Source: Marinobacter oulmenensis | GTDB lineage: Bacteria > Pseudomonadota > Gammaproteobacteria > Pseudomonadales > Oleiphilaceae | DNA: 64,000 bases | Assembly: GCF_014201735.1 (NCBI RefSeq) | Contig: NZ_JACHFE010000001.1 | Span: 310,001 to 374,000 of the forward strand | Direction of reading: 5' to 3' | In this document: positions 56,908 through 64,000 of the stretch, in pieces | Position numbering within the stretch: position 1 is the stretch's first letter | Layout of the letters: every line of letters begins with the position of its first letter | The notes under the pieces: generated by a model | Database searches by the model: none | What the model was told of the DNA's origin: nothing | What the model saw: the letters and a program-made list of their open reading frames with translations, nothing else | Program-made: the position numbers and the translations under genes

Positions 56908-57825
56908 ATGGCAAATGAAGTGAATTTGCACGGCGTGAATTGGAATGACGTGAAGTTCTTCATCACCCTGGCCCGTTTCCGGCGGCTGTCCAAAGCCGCA
57001 GCCCATCTGGGAACCAGTCATGTGACGGTCGCCAACAGAATCGCGTCACTGGAGGAGACCCTCGGGTTCAAACTGTTCATCCAGAACCGCAATGGTTTTG
57101 AGCTGACCAAATCCGGCGTCATTTTTTACCGGCACGCGGATGAACTGGAGCATGTTCTGCGACTGGGTCTGGAAGAGGCCAAGGTGGATGAACATACCCG
57201 TCCGAAGGTGCGCATCGGCGTTACCGAGGGGGTGGGCGATAACTTTCTGGCCACCCGGGTTGCCCGCTGGCTCAAGGACCAGACCCTGGATATCGATTTC
57301 ATCTCCCTGCCCAAGACCACAACCGTGACCAGCCGCCGGGCGGACATCAGCATTACCCTCGAGAAGCCCAAAGGCGAGAATGTCATTCGTCAGGTGCTGA
57401 CGGATTACCATCTGGGGATCTATGCCAGTCCCGACTATATGGCCAGGTATGGTCCTGTTTGCCAGAGGGAACAACTGGAGTCCCACCCCTGGATAGGTTA
57501 TGTCGACAACATCCTGTTCTCGGATGAGCTTCGCTACCATCACGAACTGTCCGAGAACCTGAACTTTGCGTTTCAGAGCACCACCATTCGCGCACAGATG
57601 GAGGCCGCGAAGGAGGGTGTCGGGCTTTCGATACTGCCGGAGTACATGGCAAAGAACGAGGCCGGCCTGGTCAGGGTCCTGCCCGAGATCGCTTTTCTCC
57701 GCCACTACTGGATATCCACCAACCGGGATCTGCACCGTTTTGATGGTCTGTTAAAGGTCTGGAATTTTATCGTCGATGCCTTCGCCCGGGAGCAATCCCT
57801 GTTCCTGAGCAGCCCCGCCCAGTAG
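56908..57825 (+). CDS. LysR family transcriptional regulator
   Basis: Predicted regulator of the adjacent TRAP/amidase genes. In the 305-aa protein an N-terminal winged helix-turn-helix (about 10-65; FRRLSKAAAHLGTSHVTVANRIASLE, of which SKAAAHLGTSHVTVANRI is the core) is followed by a LysR-substrate domain. It lies on the same strand as the TRAP genes, 248 bases upstream of them, and is not divergent as LysR genes often are. The 248-base region before it carries no other gene that I can support. Confidence 0.92.
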   Translation: MANEVNLHGVNWNDVKFFITLARFRRLSKAAAHLGTSHVTVANRIASLEETLGFKLFIQNRNGFELTKSGVIFYRHADELEHVLRLGLEEAKVDEHTRPKVRIGVTEGVGDNFLATRVARWLKDQTLDIDFISLPKTTTVTSRRADISITLEKPKGENVIRQVLTDYHLGIYASPDYMARYGPVCQREQLESHPWIGYVDNILFSDELRYHHELSENLNFAFQSTTIRAQMEAAKEGVGLSILPEYMAKNEAGLVRVLPEIAFLRHYWISTNRDLHRFDGLLKVWNFIVDAFAREQSLFLSSPAQ

Positions 57826-57834
57826 CAGAAACGC

Positions 57835-57852
57835 CTGTAAATTTTTTTACAG
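57835..57852. promoter_or_regulatory. 18-base palindrome after the LysR gene
   Basis: CTGTAAA-tttt-TTTACAG, perfect 7-bp arms, sits 10 bases after the LysR stop and about 220 bases before the TRAP operon. It lacks a T-run after it, so it may be an operator (LysR sites are often AT-rich dyads) or a weak terminator. Confidence 0.4.
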
Positions 57853-58073
57853 CTGAGCAAAGAAAAGTTCTATCCCTAGATCCCGCACGATCAACTAGCA
57901 TCTCTCCTGTCGACGCCGGTCAGTGTGAGCTTTGAAACTGATCCGGGGTTGTCGCGCACAACTATTAAAAATGTCGAATGGAGAGAATCCGGCTGTCAGT
58001 TCCTGTCGGGTTCCCGTGAGCATCCAATCGCAAAAAACGGATTAAGCAACGTATTAACGCAAAAGGTGATGAC

Positions 58074-59075
58074 ATGACGAATTTTCGTTTCAAGGCCTTC
58101 CTGGGCGCAGTGACCCTGTCAGCTGCGGTCAGTTCCCTGCCGGCTTATGCCGCAGATTACACACTGACCTTTGCTCACGTACTGGTCGAGGACACCCCCA
58201 ATGGCCAGGCAGCACTGCACTTCAAGGAAGAGGTCGAGAAGAACTCCGACGGGGCCATTGAAATCAACGTACTTCCGGCGGCCCAGGTCGGTGGTGATGT
58301 TGAAATCATTGAACAGATCCAGATGGGGCTGGTGGATATCGGCATTCCTCCGACAGCCACCCTGGGCAACTTTGAGCCAAGGATGCAGATCCTGGATCTT
58401 CCCTTCCTGCTCTCCGACCGGGAAACCATGATGGAAGTGCTGGACGGCGACGTTGGCCGTGAAATCCTGGACACCCTGAATGACGACAGTGTTTACGGCG
58501 TCAATTTCTGGGGTGCCGGCTTCCGCCACATGACCAACAACATCCGCCCGATCAGCAGCCCGGAAGACCTCAGCGGCATCCGCATGCGCACCATGCAGTC
58601 TCCGATCATTATCTCGACCTACGAGAACTACGGGGCAAATGCCACGGCCATGGCGTTCGCGGAAGTCTACAACGGGCTGCAGCAGGGTGTTGTGGAAGGC
58701 CAGGAAAACCCGCTGGCGAATATCTACACCATGCGCTTTTACGAGGTTCAGGACTACCTGTCCCTGACCAGCCACGCCTACCACGGTTATGCCGCCATCG
58801 TTAACCGGAACGTCTGGGAATCCCTGCCGGCTGATCTTCAGGACGTCATGCGCACCGCCTTTGACAACGCCAGGGACCTGGCCCGTGAGCTGACTGTTCG
58901 CGACGAGAAAAGAATTCTCGATGAGATTGAGGGTGAGATCGCAATCAATCGCCTGACCGAAGAAGAGAAGGCTGCCTTCGTGGAAGCGAGCATGCCCGTG
59001 CACGAGGAGTACAAGGACATTGTTACGCCGGAACTCCTCCACAAAGTCTACGACGTTGTCGGCATTGACTACTAA
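58074..59075 (+). CDS. TRAP transporter substrate-binding protein (DctP family)
   Basis: Periplasmic binding protein of a sodium-driven TRAP importer. The 333-aa protein has a signal peptide at about 1-26 (ending PAYAADY). The DctP fold is seen in the TFAHVLVEDTPNGQAALHF start, the carboxylate-binding Arg region GIRMRTMQSP and VVEGQENPLANIYTM. Most DctP proteins bind an organic acid through the conserved Arg; the ligand here is unknown. First gene of the TRAP-amidase operon; AAAGGTGATGAC precedes the ATG. Confidence 0.94.
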   Translation: MTNFRFKAFLGAVTLSAAVSSLPAYAADYTLTFAHVLVEDTPNGQAALHFKEEVEKNSDGAIEINVLPAAQVGGDVEIIEQIQMGLVDIGIPPTATLGNFEPRMQILDLPFLLSDRETMMEVLDGDVGREILDTLNDDSVYGVNFWGAGFRHMTNNIRPISSPEDLSGIRMRTMQSPIIISTYENYGANATAMAFAEVYNGLQQGVVEGQENPLANIYTMRFYEVQDYLSLTSHAYHGYAAIVNRNVWESLPADLQDVMRTAFDNARDLARELTVRDEKRILDEIEGEIAINRLTEEEKAAFVEASMPVHEEYKDIVTPELLHKVYDVVGIDY

Positions 59076-59092
59076 GTCTCGAGAGGCCCGTT

Positions 59093-59614
59093 GTGCTCAA
59101 AGCTCTTAATAGCTTGATTGACTGGCTGGAAGGCTTTGCGATGGTCGCGTTCATGTCGATCGCGACCGTCATTACCGTTGTCCAGGTTGTCTATCGCTAC
59201 GGCTTCAACAGCTCTCTGTTCTGGGCTGAGGAAGTCGTTATCTACTCCATCATCTGTATGAGCTTCGTGGGCGCCAGTATGGGTGTTCGCCACGGAGCCC
59301 ATATCTCCGTGGATGTTCTCAACGCCATGGTGCCTCCTGCGGTTAACCGCTGGCTGCATATCATCGCCTGTGTCCTGGGAATGGTGTTTGCCGGGTTCCT
59401 GATCTATTTCGGCTTTCAGCTTTTCTTCTCGGCACTGGATCGCGGCCAGCTGTCCTCCGCCCTGCGATTCCCGGTTGCGTGGTTCTACCTGCCCATTGGC
59501 CTGTCGGGGGTGCTGCTGATGATCCGTTACCTCGGGCTGGTCAAGGATGTCTGGAGCCGGCCACCCGTCAGCCACTCGGAAGAGCTGGCGACTGACGTTG
59601 ACAACTTTGCGTAA
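59093..59614 (+). CDS. TRAP transporter small permease (DctQ family)
   Basis: Four-span inner-membrane subunit, 173 aa, GTG start. It has the DctQ features of an N-terminal amphipathic start, WAEEVVIYSIICMSFVGASMG, and a HISVDVLN segment. Lies 17 bases after dctP and 15 before dctM. Confidence 0.93.
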   Translation: MLKALNSLIDWLEGFAMVAFMSIATVITVVQVVYRYGFNSSLFWAEEVVIYSIICMSFVGASMGVRHGAHISVDVLNAMVPPAVNRWLHIIACVLGMVFAGFLIYFGFQLFFSALDRGQLSSALRFPVAWFYLPIGLSGVLLMIRYLGLVKDVWSRPPVSHSEELATDVDNFA

Positions 59615-59629
59615 AGGGTAGGGATTTCC

Positions 59630-60904
59630 ATGATTTCAGCATTACTGCCCGCATTCTTTGCGGTGCTCCTCCTGGGGCTGCCCATTTTCGCCGCGCTTGC
59701 GCTCTCGGTATTCATCGCGATCGAGTTTTTCAGTGGCACCAGTGGTGTCATCGTGCCGATGCGAATGTTCACCGGTATGAACAACTTTTCGCTGATGGCG
59801 ATTCCGTTTTTCATACTCGCCGCCGAGCTGATGCGTATTGGTGGGCTGTCTGACCGCCTGATTGACCTGGCGAAGGTACTGGTTGGCTGGGTGCCGGGTG
59901 GCCTGGGCGCGGCAACGGTGTTGTCCTGCCTGCTGTTTGGCTCCATCTCAGGCTCCAGCCCGGCCACGGTTGTGGCCATCGGTTCGATCATGTTCCCGGC
60001 CCTGGTGGCCGCGGGCTACAGCAAGCATTTCAGCATTGGCCTGATCGCCACGGCCGGAACGCTTGGCCCGATTGTACCGCCCAGTATTGCCCTGATTATC
60101 TATGGCTCGGTGACCGGAACCTCCGTCGGCAAACTGTTTGCCGCCGGCCTGTTGCCCGCGCTGTTTATCGCGGCTCTGCTCATCGCCTATTGCATCATCT
60201 ACGCCTCGTTCAAGAAATACGACCGGGCACCGTTCCCGAAGCTGGCTGAGATTGGCCGCGCCTTCCGCTCGGCAGGGCTCGGGCTGGGGCTGCCGGTGAT
60301 CCTGCTGGGTGGCATCTACAGCGGTGTGTTCACGCCCACCGAGTCGGCGGCTGTGGCCTGTGTCTATGGCCTGCTGATCGGCGTGTTTGTCTATCGCACC
60401 ATTCGGCTGCCCGAGCTCGTGGCGACCTTGCGAAGCGCCGGTCTGACCTCGTCGACCCTGCTGTTGATCACCGCCGGGGCATCGGCGTTCTCCTGGCTGC
60501 TGGCGATTTCCGGTACGCCGACACAGCTGGCCAGTGAGGTGCTGTCGGTAACTGACGAGCCGCTGCAGGTGATGGCCCTGTTCAACTTTGTCATGGTGGT
60601 TGCCGGCTTCTTCCTGGACAGCGCGTCAGCGATCATCGTCCTGTCGCCTCTGCTACAGCCGATTGCGGCCCAGGTGGGTGTGGACCCGGTGCATTTTGGT
60701 GTGATTACCCTGATCAACTTCTCGGTGGGCATGATTACGCCGCCGGTGGGGCTCAACCTCTTTGTGGCCATGTCGATCTCGAAGATGTCGCTCAAGGAAG
60801 TTTTCCGGGCCTGTCTGCCACTGATCGCGCTGATGATGGTCGCGCTCGTAGTGATTACCTATGTGCCCTGGCTGAGTACCTGGCTGCCCTCCCTCATTTA
60901 CTGA
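59630..60904 (+). CDS. TRAP transporter large permease (DctM family)
   Basis: Main transport subunit in the inner membrane, 424 aa with about 11-12 hydrophobic segments. DctM hallmarks are visible: LFGSISGSSPATVVAIG, GPIVPPSIALIIYG and TPPVGLNLFVA. It ends three bases before the amidase start, so the amidase is translationally linked. Confidence 0.95.
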   Translation: MISALLPAFFAVLLLGLPIFAALALSVFIAIEFFSGTSGVIVPMRMFTGMNNFSLMAIPFFILAAELMRIGGLSDRLIDLAKVLVGWVPGGLGAATVLSCLLFGSISGSSPATVVAIGSIMFPALVAAGYSKHFSIGLIATAGTLGPIVPPSIALIIYGSVTGTSVGKLFAAGLLPALFIAALLIAYCIIYASFKKYDRAPFPKLAEIGRAFRSAGLGLGLPVILLGGIYSGVFTPTESAAVACVYGLLIGVFVYRTIRLPELVATLRSAGLTSSTLLLITAGASAFSWLLAISGTPTQLASEVLSVTDEPLQVMALFNFVMVVAGFFLDSASAIIVLSPLLQPIAAQVGVDPVHFGVITLINFSVGMITPPVGLNLFVAMSISKMSLKEVFRACLPLIALMMVALVVITYVPWLSTWLPSLIY

Positions 60905-60907
60905 ACT

Positions 60908-62332
60908 ATGGAAACTTATATGGCTGATTCGCCTTTGCTGCTGCCCCTGCGTGAGCAGCATTCACGGCTACGCGATGGCCGTCTCAGTGCCCGCACGGTT
61001 GTTGATGCGGCCGTTGATGCTCATCAGAGACGGGGCGGGCACGATAATGCCTACATCACCTGGAACGGTGACGGCGCGGTGGCCAACGCGACTGCCGTCG
61101 ACTCCGTGCTCGCCAATGGAGGCGATGCCGGCCCGCTGATGGGCTGTGCGGTGTCGATCAAGGACAACTACGGTGTGCCCGGCTTCCCAATCTATGCCGG
61201 AGCCTCAGAGCGCCTCCCGGAGAAGTGGCAAAAGGCCGGGCCGGTGGTTGAGACCCTGCTGTCACAGTTGCCGTCGTTGATGGGTAAAACCCATACCGTG
61301 GAGCTGGCTTTTGGTGGCCTGGGTACCAACGCCCACTGGGGCGCGCCGCGCAATCCCTGGGATGAACTTCGCCAGCGGGCTCCCGGGGGGTCCAGTTCCG
61401 GTGCCGGGGTGTCGCTGGTGGGGGGTACCGCAAGCCTGGCATTGGGGTCCGACACGGCAGGCTCCATACGCATACCGGCGGCCATGACCGGTGTCGCAGG
61501 CCTGAAGCTGACAGCCGGCCGTTGGCCGATTGACCAGATTGTGCCGCTGTCACCAACCCTGGATACGCCCGGGTTGATGGCGTTTCGTGTGGATGATCTC
61601 GCCTTCGCCTTTGAGGCGATGGACCCGAAAGGAAGAAAGGCGGGGCGCGGGAATGCCTTTGACCTTGATCTTGCGGACCTCACCTTCGGGGTGCCGGAAT
61701 GCTATTTCTGGGAAAGCTGCAGTCCGGGCATCGCCGAGACTGTTGAAACGGCCATCCGGTCCCTGGAATCTGCGGGGGCACGGATCGTAACACTGGATCT
61801 GCCCGGGGCAGAGGAAGTGTTCGAGCTGTTCCAGCGTGGAGGCGTCGCGGCAGCCGAGCTGGCGTCGTTCCTCCACACGGAAGACACGGGGCTTATAAAC
61901 CGGCTGGACCGGAATGTGGCGCTGCGGGTGGAAGAGGCGGAGAACATCCCGGCCTGGGAGTACGTACACCGTCGCCAGATGATCGAGCGCCTGTCTGAAG
62001 AGGCCCGGCCATACGTGGACAAGGTGGATGCCATCCTGACACCGACCGTCGCCATTACGCCGCCGGCGTTATCTGATCTCGAAGCGGAGGGCGAATACAA
62101 GAAGAGCAACATGCTGGCTTTGCGGAATACGGTGGTTGCCAACTTCCTGGGCCTGAGTGCTCTGACCATGCCCGTTGGCCGTGACCGGGCGGGAATGCCT
62201 GTTGGCCTCCAGGTGATCGGAGGGGCTAACGAGGAGTCCTTCCTCCTTGAGGTTGGGCGGGCGATTGAACGCAAGCTCGGCACCGGGCTGGATATTCTGG
62301 GGGCGCCGCCGGCTCCCCACGGTTCCGCCTGA
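60908..62332 (+). CDS. Amidase (amidase-signature family)
   Basis: Hydrolyses an amide, substrate unknown. The 474-aa protein has the Ser-cisSer-Lys triad of the family: Lys85 in AVSIKDNYGVPG, the cis-Ser in PGGSSSGAG (162 or 163) and the nucleophile Ser186 in SDTAGSIRIPA. No signal peptide is seen, so it should act in the cytoplasm on the imported compound. An alternative start at 60920 would remove four residues. Co-transcribed with the TRAP genes. Confidence 0.93.
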   Translation: METYMADSPLLLPLREQHSRLRDGRLSARTVVDAAVDAHQRRGGHDNAYITWNGDGAVANATAVDSVLANGGDAGPLMGCAVSIKDNYGVPGFPIYAGASERLPEKWQKAGPVVETLLSQLPSLMGKTHTVELAFGGLGTNAHWGAPRNPWDELRQRAPGGSSSGAGVSLVGGTASLALGSDTAGSIRIPAAMTGVAGLKLTAGRWPIDQIVPLSPTLDTPGLMAFRVDDLAFAFEAMDPKGRKAGRGNAFDLDLADLTFGVPECYFWESCSPGIAETVETAIRSLESAGARIVTLDLPGAEEVFELFQRGGVAAAELASFLHTEDTGLINRLDRNVALRVEEAENIPAWEYVHRRQMIERLSEEARPYVDKVDAILTPTVAITPPALSDLEAEGEYKKSNMLALRNTVVANFLGLSALTMPVGRDRAGMPVGLQVIGGANEESFLLEVGRAIERKLGTGLDILGAPPAPHGSA

Positions 62333-62376
62333 TGGCGGGCTGGCACTCGAGAGTCAGGTGATCACACATCTATGAC

Positions 62377-62404
62377 AAAGCCCCTGCCGACAGGGGCTTT
62401 TTTT
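62377..62404 (+). terminator. Terminator of the TRAP-amidase operon
   Basis: AAAGCCCCTG-ccga-CAGGGGCTTT forms a perfect 10-bp stem followed by more T, about 45 bases after the amidase stop. Confidence 0.95.
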
Positions 62405-62474
62405 ATGGGAGGCTGTTGGCGTGTGATGGAACCTCGTACTGGCCTCACCGCAGGGATGGCCAAATATTGAAATA

Positions 62475-62493
62475 TTAAACGAAAATCATTATT
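62475..62493. promoter_or_regulatory. Fur-box candidate upstream of the TonB receptor
   Basis: The 19 bases TTAAACGAAAATCATTATT match 13 positions of the classical Fur box, including an unbroken AATCATTAT half. The region is AT-rich and lies about 75 bases before the receptor start, as expected for an iron-repressed promoter. Confidence 0.55.
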
Positions 62494-62566
62494 GTTTGGT
62501 ATTCGTTCGGCTTTGCCTCTTCTGGCGCCTACAAGCTGTTAACCCATCGAGCAATGAGCCATATCC

Positions 62567-64000
62567 ATGCACAAATCCCCCCTGAGCCCGTTTCTTCTGG
62601 CCGGCGCTTCTATGATTGCACCCGTGGCGCTTGCCCAGACTCCGCAGTCTGAGGGCGCATCCACACTCCAGGAGCTGGTGGTCACGGCAACCCGTAACCA
62701 GGCCACGGCCGACAAGACGCCTCAGAAAGTCACCATCATCACCCGCGAGGAAATCGAGCAGCAACTGGCGATCAATAACGATCCCGGCCAGGTGCTTGGC
62801 AACCTGATTCCCTCCTACTCGCCGGGCCGACAGAAACTGACCAACGCCGGTGAAAGTTTCCGTGGCCGGGCCCCGCTGTTCATGATTGACGGCGTGCCTC
62901 AGACCAACCCGCTGCGTGACAGTGCCCGGGACAGTTACACCATCGACTTTTCCATGGTGGAAAAAATCGAAGTGATTCACGGCGCCAGTGCCGAGCATGG
63001 TCTGGGGGCGACCGGCGGCATCATCAACTTTGTCACCCGCAAACCGGAAGGCGGGCAGATGAACCAGTCGGTCTCTGCCAGCGCCACCACGGATGACGAC
63101 GTCTCCACCGATGGCCAGGGCTACAAGCTGGGCTACCGTTTGAGTGGCCAGAAAGGAAGCTGGGAGTACCTGGCGGGCCTGACCTACCAGGAACGCGGGG
63201 TCTATTACGATGGCAAGGATGAGCGCATTGGCATTGCCTACCCCGGCGAAATCCAGAATTCCGAGAGTTACGACGTGCTTGCCAAGGTTGGCTACTGGCT
63301 GGATGACAACCAGAACATTGAGCTCTTCGTGAACCATTTCGACCTGGAAGGCAATGGCGATTACGTGCCGGTTGTCGGGGACCGGGACAATGGTGTGCCA
63401 ACCACCGCAAGGCGGGGCGATCCCGATGGCGCTCCCGGTTTTAACGAAGTGACCACCGCCCGGCTGTCCTATACCCACGACGACTGGCTGGGCAACCGGG
63501 TGGATGCCCAACTGTACCGGCAGGAATTCCGTGCCCGTTTCGGCATAACGCCGTACTTCCCGTACGTGGATGGCAATGGCAACAACCAGTTCGATCAGAC
63601 CCGCAATGAATCCGACAAGCTGGGCGCCAAGTTCACGCTGACCCGCGCCGGCCTGTTTGATGACCACCTGACCCTGACCACAGGCCTGGACCTGTTGCAG
63701 GACGAAACCAGCCAGAAACTGGTCAAAACCGGGCGGACCTACGTGCCGGAATCCCAGTTCCGCAACATTGCCGCCTTCCTTCAGGGCGACGTGTTCATCA
63801 CCGATGCTTTGTCCATCCATGGCGGACTTCGCCAGGAAGAGGCGGAGCTGAAGGTCGACAGCTACAGCACCATCGATCGCAGTAACATAACCCAGGACAA
63901 CGTCAGGGTCGGCGGTGGCAAGCCCGACTTCAGTGAAACGCTGGCAAACGCCGGGGTTGTCTACCAGGTAACCGAGGCCGCGCAGGTATACGCCAATTAT
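62567..64000 (+). CDS. TonB-dependent siderophore receptor, N-terminal part (cut by window edge)
   Basis: Outer-membrane receptor for a ferric siderophore or a similar ligand. The ATG at 62567 starts a signal peptide (about 1-23, ending VALAQT). A TonB-box-like ELVVTATR follows, then the plug domain (about 45-165) with PGQVLGNLIPSYSPG, FMIDGVPQ and VEKIEVIHGASAEHG...GGIINFVTRKP, and then barrel strands. 478 codons are visible with no stop, so the C-terminal part lies beyond the window. The ligand cannot be told from this part. Confidence 0.93.
   Translation, partial: MHKSPLSPFLLAGASMIAPVALAQTPQSEGASTLQELVVTATRNQATADKTPQKVTIITREEIEQQLAINNDPGQVLGNLIPSYSPGRQKLTNAGESFRGRAPLFMIDGVPQTNPLRDSARDSYTIDFSMVEKIEVIHGASAEHGLGATGGIINFVTRKPEGGQMNQSVSASATTDDDVSTDGQGYKLGYRLSGQKGSWEYLAGLTYQERGVYYDGKDERIGIAYPGEIQNSESYDVLAKVGYWLDDNQNIELFVNHFDLEGNGDYVPVVGDRDNGVPTTARRGDPDGAPGFNEVTTARLSYTHDDWLGNRVDAQLYRQEFRARFGITPYFPYVDGNGNNQFDQTRNESDKLGAKFTLTRAGLFDDHLTLTTGLDLLQDETSQKLVKTGRTYVPESQFRNIAAFLQGDVFITDALSIHGGLRQEEAELKVDSYSTIDRSNITQDNVRVGGGKPDFSETLANAGVVYQVTEAAQVYANY

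Noticed and set aside
56722..57021. 99-codon minus-strand frame between exoD and the LysR gene
   Set aside because: It overlaps the start of the LysR gene, shows no domain and has low-quality composition.
62489..63820. Minus-strand frame of 443 codons at the right edge
   Set aside because: The plus strand here encodes an unmistakable TonB-dependent receptor that simply lacks a stop within the window; the minus frame is its shadow.

Overview
The window is a chromosomal segment of a GC-rich gammaproteobacterium. The gene content and order (aroQ-accB-accC-prmA ahead of dusB-fis-purH-purD, a 6S RNA gene between zapA and the 5-formyl-THF cyclo-ligase gene, ubiE-ubiJ-ubiB-hisI-hisE-tatABC-rsmE, Pseudomonas-type long isocitrate lyase, mqo, a TRAP transporter, a PHA-system protein) fit a marine, aerobic, Marinobacter-like bacterium. 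That assignment is inferred from gene order and protein resemblance only. No tRNA, rRNA, CRISPR array, insertion sequence, phage gene or clear pseudogene was seen. Both window edges cut a gene: a CASTOR/POLLUX-type channel protein on the left and a TonB-dependent receptor on the right.

Layout. 1-5 kb: channel protein, isocitrate lyase (glyoxylate shunt), Kef-type antiporter. 5-14 kb, minus strand: purD, purH, fis, dusB, a zinc-ribbon DUF3426 protein, prmA, accC, accB, aroQ. 14-20 kb: a REC-REC-GGDEF regulator, a DUF2333 protein, ppa, rpiA, ilvA. 20.5-22 kb: a small membrane ORF, 5-formyl-THF cyclo-ligase, 6S RNA, zapA and a ZapB-like coiled coil. 22-25.3 kb: an ABC exporter-type pair, a DUF3299 lipoprotein-like gene and a His-rich DUF2796 (ZrgA-like) protein with a predicted Zur operator. 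25.4-37.3 kb: ygfB-pepP-ubiH-ubiI-like, DUF808, then a minus-strand block rsmE-tatCBA-hisE-hisI-ubiB-ubiJ-ubiE, and a PHA-system protein. 37.4-40.3 kb: a His-rich outer-membrane barrel plus a metal-binding protein and permease, behind the same predicted Zur operator. 40.3-49.9 kb: aldehyde dehydrogenase, fumC, CarS-like protein, phosphoesterase, msrA-msrB, plsC, Ca2+/Na+ antiporter, mqo. 50-55 kb: a three-gene cluster of an ATP-grasp enzyme, a 679-aa unknown protein with a papain-like Cys-His-Asn order, and a ThDP enzyme. 55-62.3 kb: cheV, exoD, then LysR-TRAP(PQM)-amidase. 62.6 kb to the end: TonB receptor with a Fur-box candidate.

How the genes work together. Three blocks stand out from the housekeeping background. 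First, two separate loci 12 kb apart carry the identical 12-bp palindrome ATGTTATAACAT just upstream of genes for His-rich envelope proteins, which suggests one zinc-starvation (Zur) regulon covering a ZrgA/ABC system and a porin/metal-ABC system. Second, the ATP-grasp / papain-like / ThDP cluster looks like a small biosynthetic or modification operon that I cannot match to a described pathway; it is the best candidate for something new. Third, the LysR-TRAP-amidase block looks like an uptake-and-hydrolysis module for an unidentified amide or acid.
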